Assembly (NCBI RefSeq): GCF_030053115.1
Contig: NZ_CP125619.1
Coordinates: 3,607,501-3,671,500, forward strand
Direction: 5' to 3'
Length of the DNA: 64,000 nt
Origin: Pseudomonas svalbardensis
Lineage (GTDB): Bacteria > Pseudomonadota > Gammaproteobacteria > Pseudomonadales > Pseudomonadaceae
Under the pieces are notes generated by a model, which was given only the letters and a program-made list of their open reading frames with translations, was not told the DNA's origin and searched no databases. The translations under genes and the position numbers were made by a program. How positions within the stretch are numbered: the stretch's first letter is position 1; each line of letters begins with the position of its first letter. Positions 62,300-64,000 of this stretch are shown piece after piece.

Positions 62300-62462
62300 G
62301 GTATCTCCAGAGGCAATGCGACGTAGAATAAGGACGACGCTGAACGTAAGGTTTCGAGCCCTTCGTGTCTAGAGGCGTGGCGCGCTTGGTCTTTATTAGG
62401 ATCGAAATTGACTTTGCGAATAATAGTTTGGGTCAAAAAACAGACACCAAACTCCCTCCACC

Positions 62463-63011
62463 TCAAAAATTCGCCGGCGTATTCGCACTAATAATCTCCG
62501 CCTCATCCGCCCCAATATTCCGAAACCGATGCGGTAGCGTCGTCGGAAAGTAATACCCATCCCCAGCATTCAGCACACTAATCTGCCCATCAACCGTCAA
62601 CTCAACCGTCCCCCGCGTAACCAGCCCACACTCCTCCCCTTCCGAATGCACAATCGGCTCTTCCCCCGAGCTCGCCCCAGGCGCGTACTGCTCGCGCAAA
62701 AGCCGCATCTGCCGACTCGGCACCGAAGCGCCAATCAACAGCAACCGCAAGCCATGACGCCCAAGATCCGGCTGCTCATTGGCGCGGAACACGTATTGAT
62801 GCTCACGCGGCGGCTGATCAAAGGTAAAGAAGTCCGCCAAAGACATAGGAATGCCTTCGAGCAGTTTTTTGAGGGAGCTGACGGAGGGACTGACGCGATT
62901 TTGTTCGATCAGGGAGATGGTGGCATTGGTGACGCCGCTACGCCGGGCCAGCTCGCGCTGGGAGAGTTTGTAGCTTTCGCGTACTAATTTGAGTCGTGAG
63001 CCCGTGTCCAT
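62463..63011 (-). CDS. puuR: XRE-cupin transcriptional regulator (PuuR-like)
   Basis: A 182-residue regulator: HTH_3 at ~5-60 (RLKLVRESYKLSQRELARRSGVTNATISLIEQNRVSPSVSSLKKLLEGI) and a C-terminal cupin_2 domain (SEGEECGLVTRGTVELTVDGQISVLNAGDGYYFPTTLPHRFRN). The layout and sequence style match PuuR, the putrescine-utilisation repressor. The neighbouring gene beyond the REPs is a gamma-glutamylputrescine oxidase-like gene, supporting this. Confidence 0.88.
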   Translation of the reverse strand: MDTGSRLKLVRESYKLSQRELARRSGVTNATISLIEQNRVSPSVSSLKKLLEGIPMSLADFFTFDQPPREHQYVFRANEQPDLGRHGLRLLLIGASVPSRQMRLLREQYAPGASSGEEPIVHSEGEECGLVTRGTVELTVDGQISVLNAGDGYYFPTTLPHRFRNIGADEAEIISANTPANF

Positions 63012-63261
63012 GACAGCCTTATGCGAGGAATACTTAAGGGTTATGGGGGTGGATGGCGGGCGACTTTTGGCCGCGAAAACACCGCTTCCCTGTCCCGGAA
63101 ATTTGAAAGGCGGGTATTAAATCACGTTTGGTGGTGTTGCTCAGCAGGTTCGATAAGTGGTTGGGTAAAAAGGTTGTTTCGGCCTGAAGTTGGGTTGTTT
63201 GGCTGTGTGAACTGTGGATGCGGTTACTGGGTGTCAGGTGGGATTGTTAGTGACTGGTATG

Positions 63262-63425
63262 GCCTCATCGCGAGCAGGCTCGCTCCCACAGTTTGGTTCT
63301 GGTCGTATACAAATTTTGTGTATGCCATAGATCTCTTGTGGGAGCGGGCTTGCTCGCGAAGGCGATGTGTCAGCTACATCATTGTTGGATGTTAAGCCGC
63401 CTTCGCGAGCAAGCCCGCTCCCCCA
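63262..63425. repeat. three REP copies between puuR-like and oxidase genes
   Basis: Copies at 63262-63291 (CATCGCGAGCAGGCTCGCTCCCACAG), 63336-63360 (TTGTGGGAGCGGGCTTGCTCGCGAA) and 63399-63425 (CTTCGCGAGCAAGCCCGCTCCCCCAG). Alternating orientation allows two mutually exclusive hairpins. The rest of the 63012-63438 gap shows no other feature. Confidence 0.9.
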
Positions 63426-63438
63426 GGGATTGTGTCGC

Positions 63439-64000
63439 TTAGATGCCGAAACGGTCACGCAGTGCGTAGTACGCGGCGCCCATGGCGGTGAGTGGGGCCT
63501 GGAAGGTGCGGCCGCCGATCATGGGCATGTGCGGGAGCGAAGCGAAGGCGTCGAAGCGTTCGGCGTCGCCGCGGATCATTTCCGAGATCAGTTTGCCGGC
63601 CAGGTGCGAGCAGGTGACGCCGTGGCCGCTGTAGCCTTGCATGTAGTAGGCGTTTTTCTCGATGCGGCCGAATTGCGGCATGCGCGACATGGTCAGCAGG
63701 AAGTTGCCGGTCCAGCGGTAGTCGATTTTTACGTCCTTCAGTTGCGGGAAGGTCTTGAGGATTTTCGGCTTGATCAGCTGTTCGATGTCGTCCGGTTCGC
63801 GGGCGCCGTAGACCACGCCGCCGCCGTACAGCAAGCGGTTGTCGGCGGTGAGGCGGTAGTAGTCGAGCAGGTAGTTGCAGTCTTCGACGCAGTAGTTGTT
63901 TTTGATCAGGCTGCGCGCAACCTTTTCGGACAACGGTTCGGTGACGACGATTTGCGAACCGCACGGCATGCTTTTGCGCGTGACGCGGTTGTCGAGGTCT
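63439..64000 (-). CDS. puuB: FAD-dependent oxidoreductase, gamma-glutamylputrescine oxidase-like (5' end outside window)
   Basis: The last ~187 codons of a DAO-family flavoprotein; the frame continues past the window end (…LDNRVTRKSMPCGSQIVVTEPLSE). Visible features: YYRLTADNRLLYGGGVVYG, WTGNFLLTMSRMPQFGRIEKNAYYMQGYSGHGVTCSHLAGKLISEMI, and the final ALRDRFGI. These match PuuB/OrdL-type enzymes oxidising gamma-glutamylputrescine. With the PuuR-like regulator next to it, a putrescine catabolic role is likely. Confidence 0.87.
   Translation of the reverse strand, partial: DLDNRVTRKSMPCGSQIVVTEPLSEKVARSLIKNNYCVEDCNYLLDYYRLTADNRLLYGGGVVYGAREPDDIEQLIKPKILKTFPQLKDVKIDYRWTGNFLLTMSRMPQFGRIEKNAYYMQGYSGHGVTCSHLAGKLISEMIRGDAERFDAFASLPHMPMIGGRTFQAPLTAMGAAYYALRDRFGI

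Noticed and set aside
63262..63425. Repeated palindromes considered as a CRISPR array
   Set aside because: Repeats alternate in orientation, spacing is irregular and the core is the REP sequence seen elsewhere; no cas genes.

Overview
The window looks like chromosomal DNA of a fluorescent Pseudomonas. It is GC-rich, most genes have Shine-Dalgarno-preceded ATG starts, the gene content is typical of that group (LldD, CynRST, AlkC, TopB, PPK2, paired MHS-type transporters), and intergenic gaps carry the GTGGGAGCGAGC...GCTCGCGA REP palindromes common in the P. fluorescens group. I see no rRNA, tRNA, CRISPR array or prophage. It reads as an accessory-rich stretch: many short, unrelated metabolic or stress loci separated by repeats and gene fossils.

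Layout. 1-5.4 kb: tail of a GGDEF protein, an RcnB-like periplasmic protein, a KefB/C-type antiporter, the alkylpurine glycosylase AlkC and small proteins. 5.5-9.9 kb: LysR regulator, GMC oxidoreductase and MHS transporter as one locus. 9.87-10.63 kb: a ~750 bp near-palindromic repeat that appears to split a terminator. 10.7-15.8 kb: LldD, DUF427, topoisomerase III with a perfect LexA-type box upstream, GST, GNAT. 17-19.4 kb: cyanate detoxification (cynR, cynS, carbonic anhydrase). 20-22.6 kb: ProA-like dehydrogenase and glutaminase. 22.9-24.5 kb: a tiny EGKCG-repeat secreted peptide (HvfA/bufferin type) followed by a DoxX (HvfX-like) membrane protein and a dienelactone hydrolase, without the DUF692/DUF2063 enzymes usually found with such peptides.

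24.5-27 kb is a fossil bed (nitrilase C-terminus, an unidentified fragment, a frameshifted LysR) interleaved with intact ybdD-like and adenosine-specific-kinase genes. 27-34.3 kb: membrane GGDEF cyclase, overlapping ChrB-MFS pair, tandem universal stress protein, SleB-like hydrolase, CAP-domain protein, then a CydB tail fossil. 34.6-41.5 kb: DeoR regulator with tandem decamers at its start, broken serine hydrolase, inducible-type ornithine decarboxylase with a second MHS transporter, broken epoxide hydrolase. 41.6-48.8 kb: a large Ig-like-domain protein with an AT-shifted C-terminus and many small stress or hypothetical genes. 48.8-53.1 kb: SulP transporter, PPK2 and a 47-residue membrane ORF in one unit, then a QEGLA-motif metallopeptidase-like protein.

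53.3-58.6 kb is a co-directional cluster (flavin monooxygenase, Rid protein lacking the catalytic Arg, DUF1028, ArgE-like amidohydrolase, NCS1 permease) that looks like an uncharacterised uptake and ring-opening pathway for a nitrogenous compound. 59.2-62.4 kb: an IS3-family element that truncates an AT-rich foreign gene next to a DUF2971 gene. The end carries an XRE-cupin regulator and the 3' part of a gamma-glutamylputrescine oxidase-like gene, which together with ornithine decarboxylase suggest polyamine turnover.
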